Below are positions 56,282 to 63,882 of a DNA stretch of 64,000 nt, in pieces. The notes beneath the pieces were generated by a model that ran no database searches, had not been told where the DNA came from, and saw nothing but the letters and a program-made list of their open reading frames with translations. The first letter of the stretch is position 1, and the number at the start of each line of letters is the position of its first letter. The translations under genes and the position numbers were made by a program. This DNA is from Stutzerimonas stutzeri KOS6. Lineage in GTDB: Bacteria > Pseudomonadota > Gammaproteobacteria > Pseudomonadales > Pseudomonadaceae. The stretch spans positions 24,568-88,567 of the forward strand of contig NZ_KK020675.1 of the NCBI RefSeq assembly GCF_000307775.2, given 5' to 3'.

Positions 56282-57514
56282 ATGCGCGATCATGCCCTGA
56301 TGGGGGTGACCACGGCGGCGCGTACCGCCGTGCAGCTCGGCACCCTGCTGATCCTCGCGCGAACGCTGGGGCCGAGCGATTTCGGCTTCATTTCGATCGT
56401 GATCACCTGGTCGACCATCGTCGCCCTGGTGACCGACTACGGCTTCGGCATGCGTGCGCTGCGTGACATCGGCGCCGAGCGCGAGCGCGCCGGCGAAATC
56501 ATGTCGGCCAGCCTGGCAGCCAAATCGGTGCTGGTGCTACCGGCCTGCGTGGTGTTGCTGCCGGTGATTCTGTTCGTGCTCGATCTGCACACCACCGAGC
56601 GCTTCGCTGCCGTGCTGTTCCTGCTCGGCACGCTGGCGTCGTCCTACGGCGACCTGGGCCTGACGGTATTCCGCAGCATCGGCCAGTTCCACCGCGAGAC
56701 GAAAATCGTGGTCGTCACGGCCCTGGTGCACTTCGTACTGATCGGCGCGGCGATCCTGTTGCGCAACGACGTACTGGCCATCGGTCTGGCATTCCTCCTG
56801 TCACGACTGGTCTACGCCCTCTTCGCCTTGCGTGCCCTGTCGAGAATCCTCGAGCTGGGCGGCATCCTGCGCAACTCCTGGCGGGTGCTGGCCGAACGTT
56901 TCCGATCCTCGACCAGCTTTGCCGTGGACAGCGGTGCGACCAACATCTTCGCCCAACTGGATGTGATCCTGGTCAACCACCTCGCCGGCCGCGAAGCCGC
57001 AGGCATCTATTTCGCCGGCTCGCGCCTGATCCAGGGGGCGGTGCCGTTCAGCGTGCTGCTGGCCAGCGTGCACATCCCGCGCTTCGCCTATCAGCTGCAC
57101 CACAAGACCGCCGGCCTGTTCCGCTACGGCGTACGCATCCTCGGCGAATACGCCGGCATGGGACTGATTTTCGCCCTGGCGTTCTTCTTCATCGGCCCGC
57201 TGTTCACCGACTACTTCCTCGGCGCCGAGTACGCCGAGCTGAACACCCTGTGGCTGGCCTTCGCCTGCTTCACCGCGGCGCGCTTCATCGCGGCCGGCCT
57301 CGGGGTTCAGTTGATGGCCATGGGCACGGGCTTCCTGCGCACCTTCGGGATCATCGCCTCGGGCGTCATCACCGTGCTCTGTTACTGGATTTTCATTCCG
57401 TCCCACGGAATACAGGCGGCCCCCTGGGTGTCCACTCTGGGCATGGTCGTCCTGACGCTTATCTACGGTTATGCGGTGCTCGCCATCTACCGCAAACAGC
57501 GACAGCCCGCATGA
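56282..57514 (+). CDS. wzx: Wzx-type polysaccharide flippase
   Basis: A 410-residue multi-helix protein of the MOP/PST flippase family that moves the undecaprenyl-linked repeat unit across the inner membrane. It starts MRDHALMGVTTAARTAVQLG and has the family pattern LARTLGPSDFGFISIVITW in the second helix, about 12 hydrophobic segments in all, and RSSTSFAVDSGATNIFAQLD in the middle. Its start is two bases after the pyruvyl transferase stop, with AGGGA in the overlap, so the two are coupled. Confidence 0.9.
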   Translation: MRDHALMGVTTAARTAVQLGTLLILARTLGPSDFGFISIVITWSTIVALVTDYGFGMRALRDIGAERERAGEIMSASLAAKSVLVLPACVVLLPVILFVLDLHTTERFAAVLFLLGTLASSYGDLGLTVFRSIGQFHRETKIVVVTALVHFVLIGAAILLRNDVLAIGLAFLLSRLVYALFALRALSRILELGGILRNSWRVLAERFRSSTSFAVDSGATNIFAQLDVILVNHLAGREAAGIYFAGSRLIQGAVPFSVLLASVHIPRFAYQLHHKTAGLFRYGVRILGEYAGMGLIFALAFFFIGPLFTDYFLGAEYAELNTLWLAFACFTAARFIAAGLGVQLMAMGTGFLRTFGIIASGVITVLCYWIFIPSHGIQAAPWVSTLGMVVLTLIYGYAVLAIYRKQRQPA

Positions 57515-57578
57515 CCGCATACGTTAAATACTGCCGGTCGCGCCATGCGCCAGACCGGCCGCTCAAGGGAAGGCAGGT

Positions 57579-58829
57579 ATGAAAGCTCTATTGAACCGCG
57601 TGCTGAAAAACGACCTGTGCAGCGGCTGCGGAATGTGCAGCTCGGTGGCCGACGACGATGCCATCAAGATCCGCCTGACGGGCGATGGCTACCACCGGCC
57701 GGTGCTCAACAGTCAGTACCAGGACAAGCCGGTGGCCAGCGAGCAGACCAGCGCGGCGTTCGCCAAGTCCTGCCCGGCGCTCAATCTGGACATCCGGCCA
57801 TACAAGTCGGCGAACTATCACCCCATCTGGGGTGAAATTCTCGACACGCTCAAGGGCTATGCCACCGACGACGAAATCCGCCAGGCCGGCTCCTCCGGGG
57901 GCGTGATCTCGGCGCTGGCGCAGTATTGCCTGGAGCACAAGCTGGTCGACGGCGTGATCCAGATCCAGGCCTCGCAGACCGATCCGCTGGAGAACGTCGC
58001 CACCATCAGCCGCTCGCGGCAGAACATCATCGCCTCCTCCGGCTCGCGCTACGCCCCGGCCAGCCCGGGTGAAGCCCTGAAATGGGTCGCGATGTCCACC
58101 GAGAAGTACCTGTTCATCGGCAAACCATGCGATGTCGCCGCGGTGCGTCAGATGCAGCAGTACGACCCACGGCTCAAGGACAACATCCCCTACATCGTCT
58201 CCTTCATGTGCGCCGGCACGCCGAGCCTGCAAGGCACCGAGCAGGTACTGGACAAGCTGGAAGTCGAGCGCAAGGACGTCACCGCCTTCCGCTATCGCGG
58301 CGACGGCTGGCCGGGGCTGACCAAGGCGACGCTGAACAACGGTGACGAGCGCACCATGACCTACAACGACTCGTGGGGAAAAGTCCTCAACCGTCACCTG
58401 CAGACCCGCTGCAAGATCTGCCCGGACGGCATCGGCGAATTCGCCGACATCGTCTGCGCCGATGGCTGGGAAGGCGACGAGAAGGGCTACCCCTCTTTCG
58501 AAGAGCGCGAAGGCAATTCATTGATTCTCGTGCGTACGGCAAAAGGTCGCGATCTTTTTCGCAACGCGGAGGCCGCCGGCGTTGTCAAAGCGGAAGCTTT
58601 CGATACGGCCAGCATCTTCGCCATCCAGCCGTTCCAGTATTACCGCCGCACGACAATCCTGCCGCGGCTGCTGGCGATGAAACTGCTGATGCTCAAGACC
58701 CCCTCGTACAAAGGCTTCGAGCTTGGCAAGGGGGCCAGGGAGATCGGGCTCTACCAGAGCTTCAAGGCCTTCACCGGGCTTCTGGTGCGTCGCAAGAAGA
58801 TCAAGAAGCGAGCGCTGGAAACCGCATGA
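57579..58829 (+). CDS. FrhB-like iron-sulfur flavoprotein (F420 hydrogenase beta-subunit family)
   Basis: A 416-residue protein of the FrhB/FdhB family. The N-terminal ferredoxin motif is C14-x2-C17-x2-C20 with Cys65 as fourth ligand (KSCP). The middle shows QAGSSGGVISALAQYCLE and YLFIGKPCDVAA (Cys184), and a second set of cysteines lies at 211, 278, 281 and 293 (RCKICPDGIGEFADIVCADGW). In archaea the family uses F420, which pseudomonads are not known to make, so FAD or NAD(P)H is more likely. Members accompany pyruvyl transferases in many exopolysaccharide loci. The reaction is unknown; a redox change of a sugar is inferred. Confidence 0.85.
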   Translation: MKALLNRVLKNDLCSGCGMCSSVADDDAIKIRLTGDGYHRPVLNSQYQDKPVASEQTSAAFAKSCPALNLDIRPYKSANYHPIWGEILDTLKGYATDDEIRQAGSSGGVISALAQYCLEHKLVDGVIQIQASQTDPLENVATISRSRQNIIASSGSRYAPASPGEALKWVAMSTEKYLFIGKPCDVAAVRQMQQYDPRLKDNIPYIVSFMCAGTPSLQGTEQVLDKLEVERKDVTAFRYRGDGWPGLTKATLNNGDERTMTYNDSWGKVLNRHLQTRCKICPDGIGEFADIVCADGWEGDEKGYPSFEEREGNSLILVRTAKGRDLFRNAEAAGVVKAEAFDTASIFAIQPFQYYRRTTILPRLLAMKLLMLKTPSYKGFELGKGAREIGLYQSFKAFTGLLVRRKKIKKRALETA

Positions 58830-58873
58830 CACGCCGTGGCGCTCAGGGAACCAATACCTAAGGACTCAGGTTG

Positions 58874-60127
58874 ATGACGAATTTCACCTCACGCTTCTTC
58901 TTTTTCCCGCTGCTGATCCTGGCGATCGTGCTGCACTTCGCCGTGTTCGGCGAAAGTCCGCACAACCCCTACGGCATCAAGGGCGTGAACGAGCTGTACC
59001 TGGCCATCTGCATGGTTTTCACCATTCTGTTGCTGCTGGCCTCGGCGGAGAACGCCCCGCGTGAATCTCGCATCATCATGTACTACTGCCTGTACAGCGC
59101 AGTGGTGCTGCTGCTGATGCCGGCGATCTTCGCCTACTTCACCTATGGTCAGCCCATCGTGTTCGGGCTCATCGAAGAACGGCGCGTGCTGTTCTGCCTC
59201 GGATTCGCCCCATTGCTGTTCCTCGGCAAGCGGGTCGGTACGCTGCAGTTCGAGCGAGCACTGATCTATTCGGCACTGATCGCAGCATTCCTCTCGTGGT
59301 GCTTCAAATTCGGCGTGATCCCCGACCTGCGCCCGGAAGTCCGCTCTGACGACCGCCCCGATCGTTCGTCCATCGGACCTTACCTGCTGTGCTTCGGCTA
59401 TTTCTATTGCATCCAGATCTGGTCGAAAGGTGTCTCCCCGATCAATGGCGCGGCACGTAACAAGACGCTGTATCTGGTGATCGCCGCCGCGCTGTTGCTG
59501 ACACTGGTGTTCGCCACCCAGACCCGCCAACTGATCGTGCTGTGCCTGGCTTTCACGCTCTTCTGCCTGCGCGCCAAGGCCGTCATCTGGGCGGCCTCGC
59601 TGGCGATCCTGCTATCGCCCTTCTACTTCTACCCAAGCCTGCTGGAGATCCTCGGCCTCAACGTCGAGTTCTATGACAGCTCCCTGGAAAGCGTGGAAGA
59701 CGGGGCGCGTTCACACACCATCGCGTCGATCTTCGCCCACCTCGACCAGGTCAACTGGCTGCCCAGTGGCTCACTGTCGCTGATGTGGCAGGACGGCTTC
59801 ATTCCGTATTTCGGTGAGCATTTCTTTCTTTCCGATGTCGGAATCTTCGGCACGCTGTTCCGATTCGGCTTTCTGACGTTCCTGATCGTCCCGCTGACGC
59901 TGTTCGTCTATCACCGCATCGCCAAGAACATCGCCACCGACATGAGCTTCATCTACGCAACCATGCTGGCGTTCTTCGTCATCTGGCCGCTCAACGGCTT
60001 CTTCGAGTATGGCCAGCCCGTCATCGCCATGTTGTTCGTCATTCACGCCCTCAGGGCCCGTCATCTTCGCAGCCAGGAACGTATCCATGAACGTCGCGCT
60101 TATCCTCAACTACAAGGCAGCTACTGA
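58874..60127 (+). CDS. wzy: Wzy-type polysaccharide polymerase
   Basis: A 417-residue integral membrane protein with about 11 hydrophobic segments and a large periplasmic loop between about 265 and 320, the layout of Wzy and O-antigen ligases. The loop contains DGARSHTIASIFAHLDQ and GEHFFLSDVGIFGTLFRFG, like the Wzy_C region. No other polymerase candidate is in the locus. ATG 58874 is chosen; a TTG precedes it. The last 41 bases overlap the start of the GT2 gene. Confidence 0.82.
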   Translation: MTNFTSRFFFFPLLILAIVLHFAVFGESPHNPYGIKGVNELYLAICMVFTILLLLASAENAPRESRIIMYYCLYSAVVLLLMPAIFAYFTYGQPIVFGLIEERRVLFCLGFAPLLFLGKRVGTLQFERALIYSALIAAFLSWCFKFGVIPDLRPEVRSDDRPDRSSIGPYLLCFGYFYCIQIWSKGVSPINGAARNKTLYLVIAAALLLTLVFATQTRQLIVLCLAFTLFCLRAKAVIWAASLAILLSPFYFYPSLLEILGLNVEFYDSSLESVEDGARSHTIASIFAHLDQVNWLPSGSLSLMWQDGFIPYFGEHFFLSDVGIFGTLFRFGFLTFLIVPLTLFVYHRIAKNIATDMSFIYATMLAFFVIWPLNGFFEYGQPVIAMLFVIHALRARHLRSQERIHERRAYPQLQGSY

Positions 60128-60962
60128 AACCATCAGTTGCGTTGAGAGCCTGCTCGCTCATTGCCCGGCTCTCGACCACGTGGTGATCATCGACAACGAC
60201 TCCCAGGATGGCTCCGTGCTGGCGTTCAACCAGTGGCTCGAAGCACAGCCGCGGTACAACGTGACCGTGCTGGCCAACCCGGAGAACAATGGCTACGCCG
60301 GTGGCAACAACTACGGGCTGCGCTGGGCCTCGAACAACCTGCCGGTCAGCAACTTCTGGATCGTCAACAATGACACCTACGTCGACAGCGATGCCCTCAC
60401 CCCGCTGCTCGAGGCGCTGCAGGAAAACGATCGTCAGTTCGTCGGCTCGGTGATCCTCAGCGCCGACACCGGGCGCCTGGAATGCTATGGCGGCGGCAAG
60501 CTCTATCCGCTGCTGGGAAAGGCCAGGCTGCTGGGCAAGGACCAGACCCTCGAAGCCATGGCCGGCAATCGTGAGCAGCCCGATTACCTGATGGGCTGCA
60601 GCCTGGCGTTCTCGGCCAGGCTGATCGAGCGAATCGGCCTGATGGACGAGGCTTACTTCATGTATTCCGAAGAGGTCGACTGGCAGTTCCAGGCCAAGAA
60701 GAAGGGCATCTCCATTCGCGTGGTGCCGAACAGCCGCCTCTTCCACTACGGCTCGCTCAGCTCGGGTGGACGCTCGGCCTTCTATCACTACTACCGCAAT
60801 CGGGCGGCGACCCGCTTCAACAAGCGTTTCTACGGTCAGGGCTTCGCCTTCGCATCGGCCTGTTTCCTTTCGGCGATCACGGTCATCAAGGAGTACAACC
60901 ACCCCAGCCTCGCCTGGTCCGGCATCAAGGGCGCCTTCAAGGGAGTAACGATGAGTGTCTAA
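60087..60962 (+). CDS. Family 2 glycosyltransferase
   Basis: A 291-residue GT-A transferase. It starts MNVALILNYKAATETISCVE and has the nucleotide-sugar pocket VVIIDNDSQDGS, the metal-binding region FWIVNNDTYVDSDAL (DxD as NDT), and MGCSLAFSARLIERIGLMDE with the catalytic FMYSEEVDWQF (ED motif). It resembles rhamnosyl- and other inverting EPS transferases. AGGA lies seven bases before the ATG, inside wzy. Its stop overlaps the start of the next gene by eight bases. Confidence 0.92.
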   Translation: MNVALILNYKAATETISCVESLLAHCPALDHVVIIDNDSQDGSVLAFNQWLEAQPRYNVTVLANPENNGYAGGNNYGLRWASNNLPVSNFWIVNNDTYVDSDALTPLLEALQENDRQFVGSVILSADTGRLECYGGGKLYPLLGKARLLGKDQTLEAMAGNREQPDYLMGCSLAFSARLIERIGLMDEAYFMYSEEVDWQFQAKKKGISIRVVPNSRLFHYGSLSSGGRSAFYHYYRNRAATRFNKRFYGQGFAFASACFLSAITVIKEYNHPSLAWSGIKGAFKGVTMSV

Positions 60963-61722
60963 CGAGACCAACCGTGCTTTCGGTGTGAACTTCTACACCG
61001 GCAGCAAAGCAGCCTTGCTGAATTGCATACGTGAAGGGATCAAGCAGCCCTACTCGTTCGTGGTGACGCCCAATGTCGACCACCTTGCTCAGCTGCAACA
61101 GAACCCGGCCTTGCGCGATGCCTATGCCAAGGCGCGCCTGCGCCTGTGCGACAGCAGGATTCTGCAGCCCCTGCTGCACCGTCTCGGTGTGCAGGTCGAA
61201 GAAGTGATCCCGGGCAGCGATCTGACCGTCGACCTGCTGGAATGGGCCGACCGCGAGCGGCTGCGCATCGTCCTGATCGGTGCGACCGAGCAGGAATGCA
61301 ACAAGCTGCGCAGGCTTTATCCGGGCATCACGCTGTACCACCACAATCCACCGATGGGCTTCATCAACAAACCGGAAGAAGTTCAACGAGCACTGGACTT
61401 CGTTCGCGAGCACCCATCGGAACTGGTGTTCTATGCAGTGGGCGCGCCACGGCAGGAAATATTGGCAAGTTCCATCGGCAGTCATGAACGAACCGGCATG
61501 GGCTTCTGTATCGGCGCATCCATCTCGTTTGCCACCGGCAGTATTAAACGCGCCCCGGTATGGATGCAGGACTACAAGCTTGAATGGCTGCACCGAATGC
61601 TTTCCGAGCCCAAACGCCTGGTAAAGCGCTACGCCCATGATGCCCTCTTCATAGTTCCGGCATTCATGCGCGAGAAAAGCTATCGGGTGCAAAAAGCCAA
61701 ACCGGCAAAACAGGACACCTGA
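60955..61722 (+). CDS. WecG/TagA/CpsF-family glycosyltransferase (GT26)
   Basis: A 255-residue GT26 enzyme; relatives transfer ManNAcA or other sugars to a lipid-linked acceptor. Family segments are SFVVTPNVDHLAQLQ (about 34-48), CDSRILQP, EEVIPGSDLTVDLLEWA, IVLIGATEQE, and the conserved GAPRQEILA with the later WMQDYKLEWLHRMLSEPKRL. The start is GTG at 60955, eight bases before the end of the GT2 gene, with GGAG nine bases upstream. It ends with a basic tail. A 445-base leader separates it from wza. Confidence 0.92.
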   Translation: MSNETNRAFGVNFYTGSKAALLNCIREGIKQPYSFVVTPNVDHLAQLQQNPALRDAYAKARLRLCDSRILQPLLHRLGVQVEEVIPGSDLTVDLLEWADRERLRIVLIGATEQECNKLRRLYPGITLYHHNPPMGFINKPEEVQRALDFVREHPSELVFYAVGAPRQEILASSIGSHERTGMGFCIGASISFATGSIKRAPVWMQDYKLEWLHRMLSEPKRLVKRYAHDALFIVPAFMREKSYRVQKAKPAKQDT

Positions 61723-62167
61723 GTCACTGATCGGAAAATTGGCTGCAATTGCGCTGAACCACGGTGAACCCAGCCAGACCGGGACGGTCTATTCCTACTG
61801 TGAAAGTGCGACACGATGGCAATTCAACATTGAATTAACCCATAAGCGCTGTCTCACCCGGGTCGTAAACAGCCGGCATGTAACGAACAGACAAGGAATT
61901 AAACCTGTCAGGTTCGAAGCCGCTGTACTACCGCCAGGAGGAACAACTAACGCTTCCGCCTAGCTGAAAAATAAAGCTGCTGGAGATGACCATTCAGGAA
62001 GGAGAGAAAGTTTGGCTACCGATCCAACTTGGTCGCTGAGGAGTGTGGAGTGATGACTCCGATCCTCTTGGAAAGGCGAAACAACAACTCGAACGCCTCA
62101 GGCAGAAAAGTGAATCAAGTCGTCTCACTCTTTGAACAACCACCACTCCGTCAAGGATGAACAACCC
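61723..62167. other. Long structured leader or promoter region before wza
   Basis: No convincing gene lies in these 445 bases, which are more AT-rich than the neighbourhood. They contain the palindromes AATTCAACATTGAATT (61821-61836) and AACCTGTCAGGTT (61902-61914), a weak AlgU-like pair (GAACCC-N16-TCTAT, 61766-61792), a hairpin at 62038-62067, and about nine GGA motifs from 61935 to 62160. This suggests a separate wza promoter and post-transcriptional control. Confidence 0.55.
62038..62067 (+). ncRNA. Two-tier hairpin in the wza leader
   Basis: GAGGA-GTGT-GGAGT, loop GATG, ACTCC-GA-TCCTC. Ten base pairs flank a 4x2 internal loop. Two GGA motifs lie in the 5' arm, a common arrangement at CsrA/RsmA sites. 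It is about 100 bases upstream of the wza start and is part of the leader, not a proven separate RNA. Confidence 0.4.
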
Positions 62168-63268
62168 ATGAAACCATTCATTGCTCTTGCTTTTACTTCC
62201 GCCCTGGCTCTTCAGGGTTGTGCTTTCGCCCCCGGTCAGTACCTCGACCCCGATGAATTCAAGGAAGGCGCCGAAGCCGAACACGGCACGGTTCAGCTGA
62301 TCCGCATCACGCCCGAGATGCTCAAGGGCGACCTTGCATCCGACATGGGTACCTCGAGCAAACAGGAACTGCTCAGCTACAAGCCTAGCGCGTACCGCAT
62401 CGGGCCGAACGATCTGCTCTACATCACCGTCTGGGACCACCCGGAACTGACCGCACCGTCCGGCCCGCAGCAGCAGCTCGATGCCAACGGTCGCCTGGTT
62501 CGCCCTGATGGCACCCTGTTCTACCCCTACATCGGCAACGTCGACGCCGCCGGCAAGACCATCGAAGAACTGCGCTCCAGCATCGCCCGTCGCCTGACCA
62601 ACTACATCGACAGCCCGCAGGTGGATGTCTCCATCCTACGCTTCGGCAGCCAGCGCGTCGTCGTATCGGGCGCGTTCGACACCGCCGGCGAAGTACCGCT
62701 CACTACTGCGCCGATGACCATCGTGCAGGCGATCGGCCAGGCAGGCGTGGACACCGAGACCGCCGACCTCTCCGGCCTGACGCTCAAGCGTGACGGCCGC
62801 GAGTACATGCTGGACATCGACTCGCTCAACCGCCCGGAGTCGTGGCTGCATCAGGTCTACCTGAAGGACGGCGACCAGCTGCACCTGCCGTACAACGACC
62901 AGCGCAAGATCTACGTTCTTGGCGAGGTTAACCTACCGCAGGCGCTGTCCTTCAAGGCCACCAGCATGAACCTGATGGATGCGGTCGGCACCGCTGGCGG
63001 CATCCGCCAGGAAACCGCCGATGGTGAAGCGCTCTATGTGATCCGCGGTGCGGAAGACATGGCAACCGAACCGGCCAAGGTCTTCCAGCTGAACGCCAAG
63101 TCGCCAACCGCCTTCGCCCTGGCCAAGCATTTCCCGCTGCAGCCTCAGGATGTGGTTTTCGTCGGCCCGGCCAACATCACTCGCTGGAACCGCTTTATCA
63201 GCCAGCTGCTGCCATCGGCCAACGTCGTGGGCATCGGTGCTGCTGCGGAATACAACATCAACCGCTAA
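62168..63268 (+). CDS. wza: Outer-membrane polysaccharide exporter lipoprotein (Wza-like)
   Basis: A 366-residue OPX lipoprotein forming the outer-membrane channel for the polysaccharide, working with Wzc. The lipobox is ALQGC (Cys at about 18). The Poly_export domain begins at YRIGPNDLLYITVWDHPELT (about 77-96), followed by GTLFYPYIGNVDAAGKTIEE, and two SLBB-type domains (VVVSGAFDTAGEVPLTT and YVLGEVNLPQALSF). The C-terminal helix NRFISQLLPSANVVG is the amphipathic outer-membrane segment. Start 62168 gives a good lipoprotein signal. It lies at the end of the locus instead of before wzb-wzc. Confidence 0.94.
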   Translation: MKPFIALAFTSALALQGCAFAPGQYLDPDEFKEGAEAEHGTVQLIRITPEMLKGDLASDMGTSSKQELLSYKPSAYRIGPNDLLYITVWDHPELTAPSGPQQQLDANGRLVRPDGTLFYPYIGNVDAAGKTIEELRSSIARRLTNYIDSPQVDVSILRFGSQRVVVSGAFDTAGEVPLTTAPMTIVQAIGQAGVDTETADLSGLTLKRDGREYMLDIDSLNRPESWLHQVYLKDGDQLHLPYNDQRKIYVLGEVNLPQALSFKATSMNLMDAVGTAGGIRQETADGEALYVIRGAEDMATEPAKVFQLNAKSPTAFALAKHFPLQPQDVVFVGPANITRWNRFISQLLPSANVVGIGAAAEYNINR

Positions 63269-63276
63269 GCACGCAT

Positions 63277-63301
63277 GACCTGATCGGATGAGGATCAGGT
63301 C
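63277..63301. other. Hairpin just after wza
   Basis: GACCTGATC, loop GGATGAG, GATCAGGTC, a perfect 9-bp stem eight bases after the wza stop, immediately before the main terminator. It may stabilise the transcript end. Confidence 0.5.
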
Positions 63302-63308
63302 AAACAAG

Positions 63309-63346
63309 AGCCGCAGAGCAATCACACGATTGCTCTGCGGCTTTTT
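63309..63346 (+). terminator. Strong Rho-independent terminator of the EPS locus
   Basis: AGCCGCAGAGCAATC, loop ACAC, GATTGCTCTGCGGCT, then TTTT. The 15-bp perfect stem followed by a T tract is the best terminator in the window. It ends wza transcription. Confidence 0.92.
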
Positions 63347-63370
63347 CATTCAAGCGGTTCCGGAAGCACA

Positions 63371-63493
63371 GCTTTTGTGGGAAGCCCGACCTCGGGGCAC
63401 GCTTTTTGAGTTTTGGGGCAGGCCTGTGGCCTGCGTCGCCGCGGGGGCGCGCCTCCCACGGGATGGTGGGGCTGGTTTGCTTTTCGTGGGAGG
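63371..63493. repeat. REP-like repeat cluster, last copy cut by the IS element
   Basis: Three related units are seen: GCTTTTGTGGGAAGCCCGAC (from 63371), an inverted unit ending in GCGCGCCTCCCACG (63447-63460), and GCTTTTCGTGGGAGG (63479-63493), which stops where the IS3 terminal repeat begins. They resemble the GTGGGAG-type REP elements of pseudomonads. CCTCCCACG (63452-63460) and CGTGGGAGG (63485-63493) are exact inverse copies. Confidence 0.65.
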
Positions 63494-63543
63494 TGAATCG
63501 CCCCGGCTTTCCCGGAGGCTCCAACTCTTGAGAGGATGGAGCC

Positions 63544-63882
63544 ATGAAGACAACGACGAAATACTCCCCGGAAGTCCGCGAGCGAGCGGTTCGTTTGGTG
63601 CTGGAGCATCAAGACGACCACGAGTCGGAGTGGGCGGCGATCTGCTCGATTTCCGCCAAGATCGGTTGTACCGCTGAAACACTGCGCCGTTGGGTGCGCC
63701 AGGCCGAGCGCGATACTGGTAAACGAGAAGGCCAGACCAGCGGCGAGCGCGAGCGGATCAAGGCACTGGAACGAGAGGTGCGTGAGTTGCGCCAGGCCAA
63801 CGAGATCCTGCGCAAGGCGTCCGCGTATTTTGCCCAGGCGGAGCTCGACTGGCCGGCACTCCGGCGCCGCTTCAAGCCATGA
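63544..63882 (+). CDS. IS3-family transposase OrfA
   Basis: A 112-residue OrfA with an N-terminal HTH_Tnp_1 domain ([17 protein letters not shown], about 7-23; [18 protein letters not shown] near 39-56) and a C-terminal leucine-zipper coiled coil ([20 protein letters not shown]), as in the family. It gives sequence-specific binding to the IS ends. GGAG lies just before the ATG. Its stop overlaps the orfB start in ATGA. It looks intact. Confidence 0.95.
   Translation: MKTTTKYSPEVRERAVRLVLEHQDDHESEWAAICSISAKIGCTAETLRRWVRQAERDTGKREGQTSGERERIKALEREVRELRQANEILRKASAYFAQAELDWPALRRRFKP

Noticed and set aside
57579..58829. Evidence for F420-dependent hydrogenase metabolism
   Set aside because: The family name comes from archaeal FrhB. 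There are no hydrogenase subunits or F420 synthesis genes here, so a literal hydrogenase role is not supported.
61816..61836. TGGCA...TTGAA as a sigma-54 promoter
   Set aside because: The GG and GC elements do not have the fixed -24/-12 spacing, and the sequence is better explained as a palindrome.
61921..61934. GGCGGTAG, the core of a JUMPstart/ops element
   Set aside because: It is on the minus strand, opposite to wza and the rest of the locus, and the flanking JUMPstart sequence is missing.
61739..61963. 74-residue reading frame before wza
   Set aside because: TTG start without a ribosome-binding site, no patterned sequence, and it covers the palindromes. The region reads better as a leader.
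61986..62039. 17-codon leader peptide (MTIQEGEKVWLPIQLGR)
   Set aside because: GGAG directly abuts the ATG with no spacing, and no regulatory codon run is seen. It is possible but unsupported.
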